Positions 1-5,357 of a DNA stretch of 6,760 nucleotides are shown here, in pieces. A model generated the notes under the pieces. The model saw only the letters and a program-made list of their open reading frames with translations. It did no database searches and was not told where the DNA came from. The position numbers and the translations under genes are program-made. The stretch's first letter is position 1; each line of letters starts with the position of its first letter. Location: NCBI GenBank assembly GCA_937895975.1, contig CALBLG010000124.1, positions 1-6,760 of the forward strand. The letters are read 5' to 3'. Origin of the DNA: an uncultured Slackia sp. GTDB taxonomy: Bacteria > Actinomycetota > Coriobacteriia > Coriobacteriales > Eggerthellaceae.

Positions 1-49
1 GTTCATCAAGGTTCTGCATGATGTGCGACCTTTCGACAAGGTAATGGAC
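1..49. other. Window-edge segment, no secure gene
   Basis: Nothing here can be assigned with confidence. On the plus strand, frame 2 is open from the window edge (FIKVLHDVRPFDKVMD...) and runs into the palindrome, where it stops at TGA 74-76. This could be the last 24 codons of a convergent gene whose final residues come from the repeat. On the minus strand, an ATG at 19-17 preceded by AAAGG could be the first codons (MQNLDE) of a gene downstream of ricT. Either reading needs sequence to the left of the window. Too little is visible to choose between them. Confidence 0.2.
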
Positions 50-140
50 CGTGGGTCAAAGGGACAGTCCCCTTGACCCAGATTTAAGGAGTTTCAAGCC
101 TGACCTGGCTGGGTCAGGGGGACTGTCCCTTTGACCCACG
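50..140. repeat. REP-like double palindrome (inverted repeat, 32-nt arms)
   Basis: Arms 50-81 and 109-140 are reverse complements except at one position (73/117, a T-G wobble in plus-strand RNA), separated by a 27-nt loop. Each arm is itself a near-perfect palindrome of about 29 nt: 52-80 centred on 66, and 110-138 centred on 124. Each has the core GGGACAGTCCC (or its complement) flanked by GGGTCAA/TTGACCC-type ends. The element can therefore fold as one long hairpin or as two separate ones. It begins 14 nt past the ricT stop. There is no T-tract after either arm, so a standard intrinsic terminator is not supported, although an RNA-stabilising or transcription-slowing role is possible. From memory, similar GGGACAGTCCC/TTGACCC palindromes are dispersed in many genomes and resemble REP elements mobilised by RAYT (Y1) transposases. 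No transposase is present here. Confidence 0.85.
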
Positions 141-154
141 CGATCTCGTCGAAG

Positions 155-1606
155 CTAGCCCTGCGAATTTTGGCCCTCGCCGCCGTTTGCCTTGTGGCTG
201 CGTCGACGGCTGCGACGATGCGTTTGGCCTTCAGCGTTGCCGCCCTGCGAAGGCTGGCCTTGCTGGCCTTGGGCCTTCGTTTGCGCGAGCCCCGAAGAGC
301 GCTGACCCGGGCGACGGCTTTGCTTGGGTTTGTCTTGCCTGCCCTGCGAGCCGCGATTCTTCTGCGGCTTGCCGTCGCGCTTCGCCTGCGCGTTTGGCGC
401 TTGCTGAGAATCGCGCTGCTTGGAGCCTTGCGCGGTATGCGAGCCGCGGCGCTTGGTGCGCCCCTGCCCCGCGCCCTGCTGGTCGGCCTGGCCCTGTTGG
501 CTGCGGTTGGAACGCGAACGCTGCTGGCGCTGCGAGTCGCGCGAAGCCTCGCCGGAATCGCCGCCCGAAATATGGCTGCGACGGCGACGACGCGGGCTGC
601 GGCCCTGCGTATCGTCGTCGGAAGCCTGTTTGCGAGCGCGCCGCGAGCTTTCGTTGTGCCGCGCCGCGGGCGATTCGGCCAGCTTGTCAGTGCCCGTGAA
701 AATGGAGCGGTCGATGACCTCGGCCACCCGCGCATTCGGGTTGCTGGCGTTGATGCATTCCTCGAGCACTTCGCCCGACACCGAATTCGGCTTGCCGGTC
801 TTTTTGTCAACACCCATCTCGGCCACAGGCACGCGCACGCGCTTGTCTTCGACCTGCAGCGTCACCGTCTCGCGCGGCACGTTGATCTCGACGACCTTCG
901 CCTCACCGCCCGGAACCTTCACCATGGAGCCTTGCTTGGGGCAATGGCACTTGAACTCTTTGTACGTATCGGCCTCGTAACGCAGGCAGCACATCAGACG
1001 GCCGCACAAACCCGAGATTTTCTGCGGGTTCAGCGACAGGTCTTGGTCTTTCGCCATGCGAATCGACACGGGATTGAACTGGCCGCCCAAACGCGCGCAG
1101 CACAGCTCTTGGCCGCAATGGCCGAAACCGCCTACGATGCGCGCCTCGTCGCGCACGCCAATCTGACGCATGTCTATGCGCATATGGAACTTCGACGCCA
1201 GCGTTCGCACGAGCTCGCGGAAGTCAACGCGTTCTTCGGCCTCGAAATAGAAAATGGCCTTGTCGCCGTCGAACAGGAACTCGACGGTCACGGGATGCAT
1301 GTCGAGCTTGAATTCCTCGACCATCTCTTTGAACACGGGCAACGCGTCTTCGGCCTGCTTCTGCAAGTCGGCCCATTTGGCTGCGTCTTCAGGCGTCGCT
1401 CGACGAATCACGGGCTTCAGCGGACTTTTCAGCTTTGAGAGCGCGTCTTCGGAAACCTCTTTCAGGCTCTCGTCGGCCACGCCGTATTCCAAGCCGCGCT
1501 CGGTTTTCACGATTAGCGCGTCGCCGGCCGCGAATTCGACCCCGTTCGGGTCGAACCACAGCACTTTGGGGTTATAGGTAAGCCTGACGGCAGCGACGTT
1601 AGGCAT
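155..1606 (-). CDS. ricT: PSP1-domain regulatory protein RicT (YaaT-like) with long basic tail
   Basis: This 483-residue protein has two parts. Residues 1-300 form a PSP1-type core related to B. subtilis RicT/YaaT, which works with RicA and RicF in an Fe-S complex that affects RNase Y-dependent mRNA processing. The core shows the family's cysteine pattern: FGHCGQELCC (161-170), GLCGRLMCCLRYE (199-211) and a further KCHCP (219-223). Residues from about 311 to the end are low-complexity, dominated by R, Q, S, G and K with RRRRR- and QQG-type runs. This part is probably disordered and nucleic-acid binding, and the family is usually near 270-300 residues. The start ATG overlaps the holB 3' end by 8 nt. 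The AGAGAGG ribosome site at 1619-1613 lies within a small hairpin (AGAGA GGT TCTCT, 1619-1607). It is the last gene of the operon. Whether RicA and RicF exist in this genome is not visible. The core call is firm; the tail's function is unknown. Confidence 0.93.
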   Translation of the reverse strand: MPNVAAVRLTYNPKVLWFDPNGVEFAAGDALIVKTERGLEYGVADESLKEVSEDALSKLKSPLKPVIRRATPEDAAKWADLQKQAEDALPVFKEMVEEFKLDMHPVTVEFLFDGDKAIFYFEAEERVDFRELVRTLASKFHMRIDMRQIGVRDEARIVGGFGHCGQELCCARLGGQFNPVSIRMAKDQDLSLNPQKISGLCGRLMCCLRYEADTYKEFKCHCPKQGSMVKVPGGEAKVVEINVPRETVTLQVEDKRVRVPVAEMGVDKKTGKPNSVSGEVLEECINASNPNARVAEVIDRSIFTGTDKLAESPAARHNESSRRARKQASDDDTQGRSPRRRRRSHISGGDSGEASRDSQRQQRSRSNRSQQGQADQQGAGQGRTKRRGSHTAQGSKQRDSQQAPNAQAKRDGKPQKNRGSQGRQDKPKQSRRPGQRSSGLAQTKAQGQQGQPSQGGNAEGQTHRRSRRRSHKANGGEGQNSQG

Positions 1607-2732
1607 AGAGAACCTCTCTTATCTCGAAAAGCATCGCTTCGATGCTCACTTGCGGAGAAACATTATACGAAATCGCGTCTTCGCAGGCCGCCACACATGC
1701 CTGCGCGCGGGTTGCGCGCTCGAGCGTGGTGCGGGCGGCAGCGTCGCGAATGGAATCGGCCACATCGACGTTCACCATGAGCGATTCATCGCCCGCGCAG
1801 CATACTCCCACGTCGCGCAACCACGCGCGGCACATGGCGCACATTTGGCGCAACAATTCCATCGACGCGGCGCTCATCGCGCGCTTCTGGCGCGCCTCGA
1901 GTTGCTTGAGCGCCGAAGCCTGCAGAAATTCCGACTTCTCTTCCAGGTCGCGCTCTTGCTCGCGGCGCACTTCATCGAGCGGCGTTTTCGAGGCCACGAC
2001 CAAATCTTTCGCGTAATCGAGCACGTCCAAATCGTCGGCACGCAGAAGCGAGGCCAGCGCGCCCATGATTTTCGTGCGGAACACGCCGCGTTCCTTCGAG
2101 CGCAAGAACTGCGCGGCTTTCGTGATGGAACCGCCGACGGCCTGAATGGCAATACCCGCCTCAGGCAACGTGCAGCCCGTGTTTTGCGCGAGGATTCCCG
2201 CAGCCTCGCTCGTGGGAATATGGCGGAACGGCACCACCTGACAGCGCGACACGATGGTAGGCAGCACTGCCTCGCGCGTGCGGCCCAGCAGGACGATAGT
2301 CACGTCGGCCGGCGGCTCTTCGAGCGTTTTGAGGAACGCGTTCGCGGCGGACGTGCCCAGCGCGTCCACGCGGTCGAGGATGTACACCTTGTGCGAGCCG
2401 GCCAGCGGCGCGAGCTGCGCGTCGGCCACCAGTTCGCGAATCTGTTCCACCACGTAGCCCTGCGCGCCCTCGGGCGAAAGATAATGCACATCGGGATGGC
2501 TTCGGCGGTCGATGCGGCGGCAGGTGTCGGCCGAACAGCCTTCGCACGCGCCCCCGCATGGGTCGGCCGCACACAATATTGCCTTCGCCAGCGCGAACGC
2601 GGCCGCTGTTTTATTCGACCCCGCTGGGCCGGTAAACAAATACGCATGGCTCACGCGATTGCCACGCACGCAGGAGCGAAGGAACTCGCGCACCTTCGGC
2701 TGCCCAAATATGCCGTCGAACACGTCGGCCAT
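1599..2732 (-). CDS. holB: DNA polymerase III subunit delta prime
   Basis: This 377-residue AAA+ clamp-loader subunit would help load the beta clamp at replication forks. Visible landmarks are the opening FDGIFGQPKVREFLRS and SHAYLFTGPAG; a P-loop-like GPAGSNKTA (35-43); zinc-module cysteines C54, C59, C63 and C66 (plus C71), followed by the typical HPDV (79-82); a Walker-B position reading VYILDRVDAL (116-125); NAFLKTLEEPP (131-141); and the SRC arginine-finger motif at 162-164. The P-loop has N where the usual G precedes K (GxGKT becomes GSNKT), and Walker B is DRVD rather than DExx. This fits a delta prime that does not hydrolyse ATP rather than gamma/tau, and no tau-like C-terminal domain is present. 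Its ATG shares one base with the tmk stop (TAATG), with AGGGG at 2742-2738 as ribosome site, and its TAA lies inside the start of ricT. Coupled translation with both neighbours is likely. Confidence 0.95.
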   Translation of the reverse strand: MADVFDGIFGQPKVREFLRSCVRGNRVSHAYLFTGPAGSNKTAAAFALAKAILCAADPCGGACEGCSADTCRRIDRRSHPDVHYLSPEGAQGYVVEQIRELVADAQLAPLAGSHKVYILDRVDALGTSAANAFLKTLEEPPADVTIVLLGRTREAVLPTIVSRCQVVPFRHIPTSEAAGILAQNTGCTLPEAGIAIQAVGGSITKAAQFLRSKERGVFRTKIMGALASLLRADDLDVLDYAKDLVVASKTPLDEVRREQERDLEEKSEFLQASALKQLEARQKRAMSAASMELLRQMCAMCRAWLRDVGVCCAGDESLMVNVDVADSIRDAAARTTLERATRAQACVAACEDAISYNVSPQVSIEAMLFEIREVLYA

Positions 2733-3493
2733 TATTGCCCCTGGGTTTCAGACTGCACCGGCGCGGCAAAGGTCGCCTTGCCCGTATGCGGCTTCTTTAT
2801 GTCGAGCGGCGCGAAATGGGCGTTCGTCTCGTCGGCGAGCAGCTCTTCCATAAACGGGAAGATGTCCGCGAGCTCGGCGAACACCGCGCGAGACGTGGCC
2901 GATTTCTTGTCGGCGGAATACACCGTGCGAATGCGGTCGGGGTCTGCTGCGGCTATCTGGGCAAACGCATTGCGGACGCGCTCGTGGAATTCCACGCCCG
3001 CAGCCTCGAGGCGATCGGCGCCGTCGTTTTTCGTCGCGCGAATGAGGCCGTCTTTCGTCGAAGGCGGCACCAGCAAAATGGTGCGATCGGGACGAATGCC
3101 CTGGCATGCAAATTCATTGGCTCGACGCACGAAATCGGCATCGAGCCCGCGGCCATAGGCCTGGTACGCGGTGGTCGAATCGAAGAAACGGTCGCACAGA
3201 ACCACAGCGCCGCGTTCAATCGCCGGCTTGATAACTTGGTCGACAATCTGCGCGCGGGCGGCTTCGTACACCAACAGCTCGCATGCATCGCACATGGCGG
3301 CATTGCCCGGGTCCAACACGATATTGCGCAGCTTCTCGCCAATATCGGTGCCGCCGGGCTCGCGCAGACGCACCACTTCTCGGCCGCGCGCCTCGAGCGT
3401 TTCGGCCAGAAAGCGGATATGGGTCGTTTTGCCCGCGCCCTCGCCGCCCTCGAAGCTGATGAATGCGCCCTTGGCGGCATTAGTCGAGGTCAT
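2732..3493 (-). CDS. tmk: Thymidylate kinase (dTMP kinase)
   Basis: The enzyme phosphorylates dTMP to dTDP in dTTP synthesis. From the ATG at 3493 the protein has 253 residues. It shows FISFEGGEGAGKTT (11-24, P-loop), REPGGT (44-49), the DRF motif at 101-103 followed by DSTTAYQAYGRGLD (105-118), and a lid/C-lobe segment with GLIRAT, DRLE and FHERVRNAF. This ATG was preferred over an in-frame one 96 nt upstream because the P-loop then sits at the usual distance from the N-terminus and AAGGGAG lies 8 nt upstream (3508-3502). It overlaps the fumarase beta 3' end by 14 nt. Two oddities: the usual LLDVPP segment reads LLVPP (141-145), without the aspartate, and about 40 residues follow the normal end of the family (about 210 residues), with a polar, Pro-containing tail. 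Function is firm; the role of the tail is unknown. Confidence 0.95.
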   Translation of the reverse strand: MTSTNAAKGAFISFEGGEGAGKTTHIRFLAETLEARGREVVRLREPGGTDIGEKLRNIVLDPGNAAMCDACELLVYEAARAQIVDQVIKPAIERGAVVLCDRFFDSTTAYQAYGRGLDADFVRRANEFACQGIRPDRTILLVPPSTKDGLIRATKNDGADRLEAAGVEFHERVRNAFAQIAAADPDRIRTVYSADKKSATSRAVFAELADIFPFMEELLADETNAHFAPLDIKKPHTGKATFAAPVQSETQGQ

Positions 3494-4028
3494 AGATGCA
3501 GGCTCCCTTCGCGTCCACGCCCACGAATACCGGGAAGTCGCGCACGACGATGCGCCGCAGCGCTTCGGTTCCCAAGTCGTCATAGGCAACTACTTCGCCC
3601 GATTCCACGCGCTGCGCCAAAAGCGCCGCGGCGCCACCCGTGGCAACGAAATAGACCGAGCCCGTTTCGACGCACGCGTCGATCACGGCCTGGCTGCGCA
3701 CGCCCTTGCCCACGGTTGCCGCGATGCCGGCGCGATGCAGTTCGGGCGCCGCGAAATCCATGCGCGAAGCCGTAGTAGGGCCCACTGCGCCAAACGGACG
3801 GCCTGCGGCAGGCGGCGTTGGGCCGGCATAGAAAATAGTCGCGCCTTCCAGATCATAGGGAAGCTTTCCCTGCTCATGCAGTTCATTGAGCAAGCGCATA
3901 TGGCCCGCATCGCGAAGCGTGTACATGGCACCCGTCAGCGTGCAAGCGTCGCCCGCACGAAGCGTTGCCAACTGCTCGCGCTTCAGCGGAAGCTTCAACG
4001 CGATGGGGGTATTCGTCGTATTCGTCAT
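3480..4028 (-). CDS. fumB: Class I fumarate hydratase, beta subunit (C-terminal half)
   Basis: This 182-residue protein corresponds to the C-terminal swivelling domain of Fe-S-dependent fumarases and L-tartrate dehydratases. Family landmarks are LTGAMYTLRDAGHMRL (31-46), IFYAGPTPP (65-73), GPTTASRMD (83-91, substrate-binding region), GKG (108-110), FVATGGAAALLA (127-138) and DLGTEALRRI (151-160). It pairs with the alpha subunit encoded just upstream; TAG-C-ATG leaves a 1-nt gap. A GGGGGA stretch (4039-4034) inside the end of the alpha gene serves as ribosome site, which selects this ATG over an in-frame one further upstream inside the alpha gene. Its TAA lies within the first codons of tmk. 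Tartrate dehydratase beta is the main alternative, since the two families are hard to separate by motif. The linkage to tmk suggests a housekeeping enzyme, and I prefer fumarase. Confidence 0.9.
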   Translation of the reverse strand: MTNTTNTPIALKLPLKREQLATLRAGDACTLTGAMYTLRDAGHMRLLNELHEQGKLPYDLEGATIFYAGPTPPAAGRPFGAVGPTTASRMDFAAPELHRAGIAATVGKGVRSQAVIDACVETGSVYFVATGGAAALLAQRVESGEVVAYDDLGTEALRRIVVRDFPVFVGVDAKGACIYDLD

Positions 4029-4029
4029 G

Positions 4030-4929
4030 CTATTCCCCCGCTTTCGTATCGATGCGATCGAATTCGCCCGTTTCGGCGTTGAATTCGAAGGTGGCACGAC
4101 GCATGGCCGAACAGCCCATATTGATAGCCAGTGGAAGCGCCGCGATATGGCACGGCGCCGTGTTCACATGCACGGCCAAAGCCAAGGTTTTGCCGCCGAG
4201 CGCGCCGGGGCCCATGCCCGTGGCGTTCACCATATCGAGTAGCTCGCGCTCGAGCTGCGCCGTACGTTCGTCGCGCGCGGGCGAGCCAATGGGACGCAGC
4301 AACGCCGTTTTCGCCATACCGGCAACTTTGTCGAACGTGCCGCCAATGCCCACGCCGATCACGAGCGGCGGGCACGCATTGGCCGCCTTATGGCGCACGC
4401 AGTCCATGATTTCATCCAAAATGCCCTGCTTGCCAGCGCCCGGCGCCAGCATCACAACGCGCGACGCATTGTCGGAGCCACCGCCTTTCAGCAGCACATG
4501 AAGCCTGCAGCCAGGCATTTCGCTGAAATGGATATCGGTGAATGCGGGGGTGTTATCGCCCGTGTTCGTTCGATCGAAGAAGGCGTCACGCACCACGCTC
4601 TTGCGCAGCAGCGCCTCGGTGTAGGCGCGCGCGACAGCATCGTCGGTTTCAGCGAACACATCGCCCGGAACGCAGACGTCGGGCCCCACTTCGAGGCACA
4701 CCCAGCACGTGCCGGTGTCTTGGCAAATGGGAACGTGGTCGTGCGCCGCGATTTCGGCGTTTTCAAGCAATTGATCGAGCACGAGCGCACCGCGCGTGTC
4801 GCCCTCGGCTTCACGGGCCTCCTCGAGCGAACGCTTCACGTCACACGGCAGCACGCACGCTATATCGGGAATGGCCTGGTATACGGCTTTCGCCACGGCC
4901 TGTTTGGTTATGATTTTCGTAGTATCCAT
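4030..4929 (-). CDS. fumA: Class I fumarate hydratase, alpha subunit (Fe-S half)
   Basis: This 299-residue protein is the catalytic [4Fe-4S] half of a two-subunit class I fumarase, interconverting fumarate and malate. Motifs seen are PICQDTGTC (67-75, first cluster cysteine C69), MPGCRLHVLLKGGGSDN (138-154), ACPPLVIGVGIGGTFDK (185-201, cluster cysteine C186) and GPGALGGKTLALAVHV (240-255). The third cluster ligand is probably C141, but I cannot be sure. The start MDTTKIITK fits the family's length; a 48-residue in-frame upstream extension translates inverted-repeat DNA and is rejected. There is no clear Shine-Dalgarno before the ATG, and a -10-like TATACT lies only 8 nt upstream, so the mRNA may be leaderless or nearly so. 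It is the first gene of the operon with fumarase beta, tmk, holB and ricT. Such enzymes are typically oxygen-sensitive and common in anaerobes. Tartrate dehydratase alpha is the alternative. Confidence 0.92.
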   Translation of the reverse strand: MDTTKIITKQAVAKAVYQAIPDIACVLPCDVKRSLEEAREAEGDTRGALVLDQLLENAEIAAHDHVPICQDTGTCWVCLEVGPDVCVPGDVFAETDDAVARAYTEALLRKSVVRDAFFDRTNTGDNTPAFTDIHFSEMPGCRLHVLLKGGGSDNASRVVMLAPGAGKQGILDEIMDCVRHKAANACPPLVIGVGIGGTFDKVAGMAKTALLRPIGSPARDERTAQLERELLDMVNATGMGPGALGGKTLALAVHVNTAPCHIAALPLAINMGCSAMRRATFEFNAETGEFDRIDTKAGE

Positions 4930-4943
4930 AGCGAACAAGTATA
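4930..4943 (-). promoter_or_regulatory. Candidate promoter -10 for the fumarase operon
   Basis: Read on the minus strand, TATACT (4943-4938) is a good -10 hexamer, followed by TTGTTCGCT and then the fumarase alpha ATG. A start site about 7 nt downstream would fall at or within 2-3 nt of the ATG, giving a leaderless message, which agrees with the lack of a ribosome site. The -35 position at 17-nt spacing reads GCTTTC, which is weak. A second AT-rich patch (TTATATA, 4987-4981) could be an alternative -10 but also lacks a -35. The -10 overlaps one arm of the 45-nt palindrome. Confidence 0.35.
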
Positions 4944-4984
4944 GCCCGCATTTCAAAGGCGAAAGCCGAGGAATGCGGGCTATA
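4940..4984. repeat. 13-bp perfect inverted repeat upstream of the fumarase operon
   Basis: Arms TATAGCCCGCATT (4940-4952) and AATGCGGGCTATA (4972-4984) are exact reverse complements with a 19-nt loop, and the loop itself contains GGC-GAAA-GCC (4958-4967). The arm centres are about 32 bp apart, close to three helical turns, and the proximal arm covers the -10-like TATACT. This geometry suits either a two-site operator for a dimeric regulator or an RNA hairpin in a longer leader. No T-tract follows, so a terminator is unlikely. Confidence 0.8.
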
Positions 4985-5010
4985 TAAGATGCGCGGAATT
5001 CTGCCCCACC

Positions 5011-5159
5011 GTTGTGCCCGACGGCGCGGGGCCTTCTGGGGCCACAGCGGGCTACCGTTCGCCTTCGGCTCACTATGCGCCCGCTTGGCGGCGTTTCATT
5101 TTAAAATAAAAGGAATGAACGCCGACGACCCCAAAAGACCCCGCGCCGTCGGGCACAAC
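5011..5159 (-). repeat. 149-nt inverted-repeat element folding as a three-way junction
   Basis: The outer arms 5011-5045 and 5125-5159 pair over 35 consecutive positions. The first 21 are exact, and as minus-strand RNA the total is 30 Watson-Crick pairs plus 5 G-U wobbles (5032/5138, 5036/5134, 5042/5128, 5044/5126, 5045/5125). On the plus strand those five are C-A or A-C mismatches. Two hairpins fill the interior. Hairpin B is 5089-5124 (CGGCGTT/AACGCCG, then CATT/AATG after a one-base bulge). Hairpin A is 5046-5085 (AGCGGGC/GCCCGCT with inner GCC-TTC-GGC). Only three bases (5086-5088) are left unpaired at the junction. No flanking target-site duplication is evident. It could be a structured RNA, a REP/MITE-like repeat that has been kept, or both. 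Confidence 0.8.
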
Positions 5160-5178
5160 TACGCCAATATCACCGCAG

Positions 5179-5349
5179 CGCCAGGATGCGGATGAGCGAT
5201 TCCGATAGATTCCGCACGTTGAAATGTTCAGTGGGCATTTCAATCCCAAATTTCCGCGCCCGAGCGGGCGCGTTGCCGCTCGGCAAAGCCGCGGCGGCAA
5301 CTGCGAGCAGGACCTGACCGAAGCGGAAGCGCATATCCGCATCCTGGCG
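5179..5349 (-). repeat. 171-nt inverted-repeat element after nanE
   Basis: Arms 5179-5204 and 5324-5349 align without gaps over 26 nt. The outer 15 (CGCCAGGATGCGGAT and its complement) are exact; further in, 23 of 26 positions pair by Watson-Crick, plus one wobble (5194/5334, on the plus strand). The interior holds hairpins TTGAAATG/CATTTCAA (5219-5226/5236-5243), CGCGCCC-GAGC-GGGCGCG (5255-5272), and TTGCCGC/GCGGCAA (5273-5279/5294-5300) with a nested CGGC-AAA-GCCG. The outer arm begins 8 nt after the nanE TAA, so the nanE transcript would carry this fold as its 3' end. No T-tract follows. The strand of action and function are unknown. Confidence 0.75.
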
Positions 5350-5357
5350 ATTTACGA

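Larger units (their letters stand above)
4930..5357 (-). other. 428-nt intergenic region made of inverted-repeat structures
   Basis: No credible gene lies between the nanE stop and the fumarase alpha start. Open frames here only translate repeat arms and lack ribosome sites and family motifs. From the nanE side the region holds a 171-nt element (5349-5179), 19 nt of spacer, a 149-nt element (5159-5011), 26 nt of spacer, and a 45-nt palindrome (4984-4940) abutting the operon's probable -10. I see no G+C stem followed by a T-tract on the minus strand, so the place where nanE transcription ends is not marked by a standard intrinsic terminator. Read-through into the fumarase operon is possible. 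Confidence 0.7.

Noticed and set aside
50..140. CRISPR or integron attC-type site
   Set aside because: There are only two inverted units with no spacer series, and no cas genes, integrase or attC core sites (RYYYAAC) are seen.
131..1438. Long plus-strand open frame (435 codons) opposite ricT
   Set aside because: It is exactly antisense to a well-supported gene, has Leu/Arg/Ala-rich composition and no family motif. Such frames are common opposite GC-rich genes.
1650..3775. Overlapping long plus-strand open frames (502 and 346 codons) opposite holB and tmk
   Set aside because: They are antisense to genes with clear P-loop and family motifs, with biased composition and no credible start context.
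4930..5073. 48-residue in-frame N-terminal extension of fumarase alpha
   Set aside because: It translates inverted-repeat DNA and the promoter region, and family length and N-terminus fit the ATG at 4929.
5089..5124. Hairpin with AT-rich centre as a bidirectional terminator
   Set aside because: The AT-rich tract is in the loop, and no T-run follows the stem on either strand; it fits better as one branch of the 149-nt element.
5255..5272. GC-rich hairpin (7-bp stem, 4-nt loop) as an intrinsic terminator for nanE
   Set aside because: On the minus strand it is followed by GAAATTTGGG and not by a T-tract.
5303..5324. Possible SRP RNA core: minus strand reads CGGTCAGGTCCTG
   Set aside because: It resembles the GGTCAGGTCC start of the SRP apical motif, but the required GGAA tetraloop and following GGAAGCAGC-like bases are missing.
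5073..5342. Minus-strand open frame of 89 codons in the intergenic region
   Set aside because: It spans two palindromic elements, has no ribosome site or recognised motif, and its composition reflects repeat arms.
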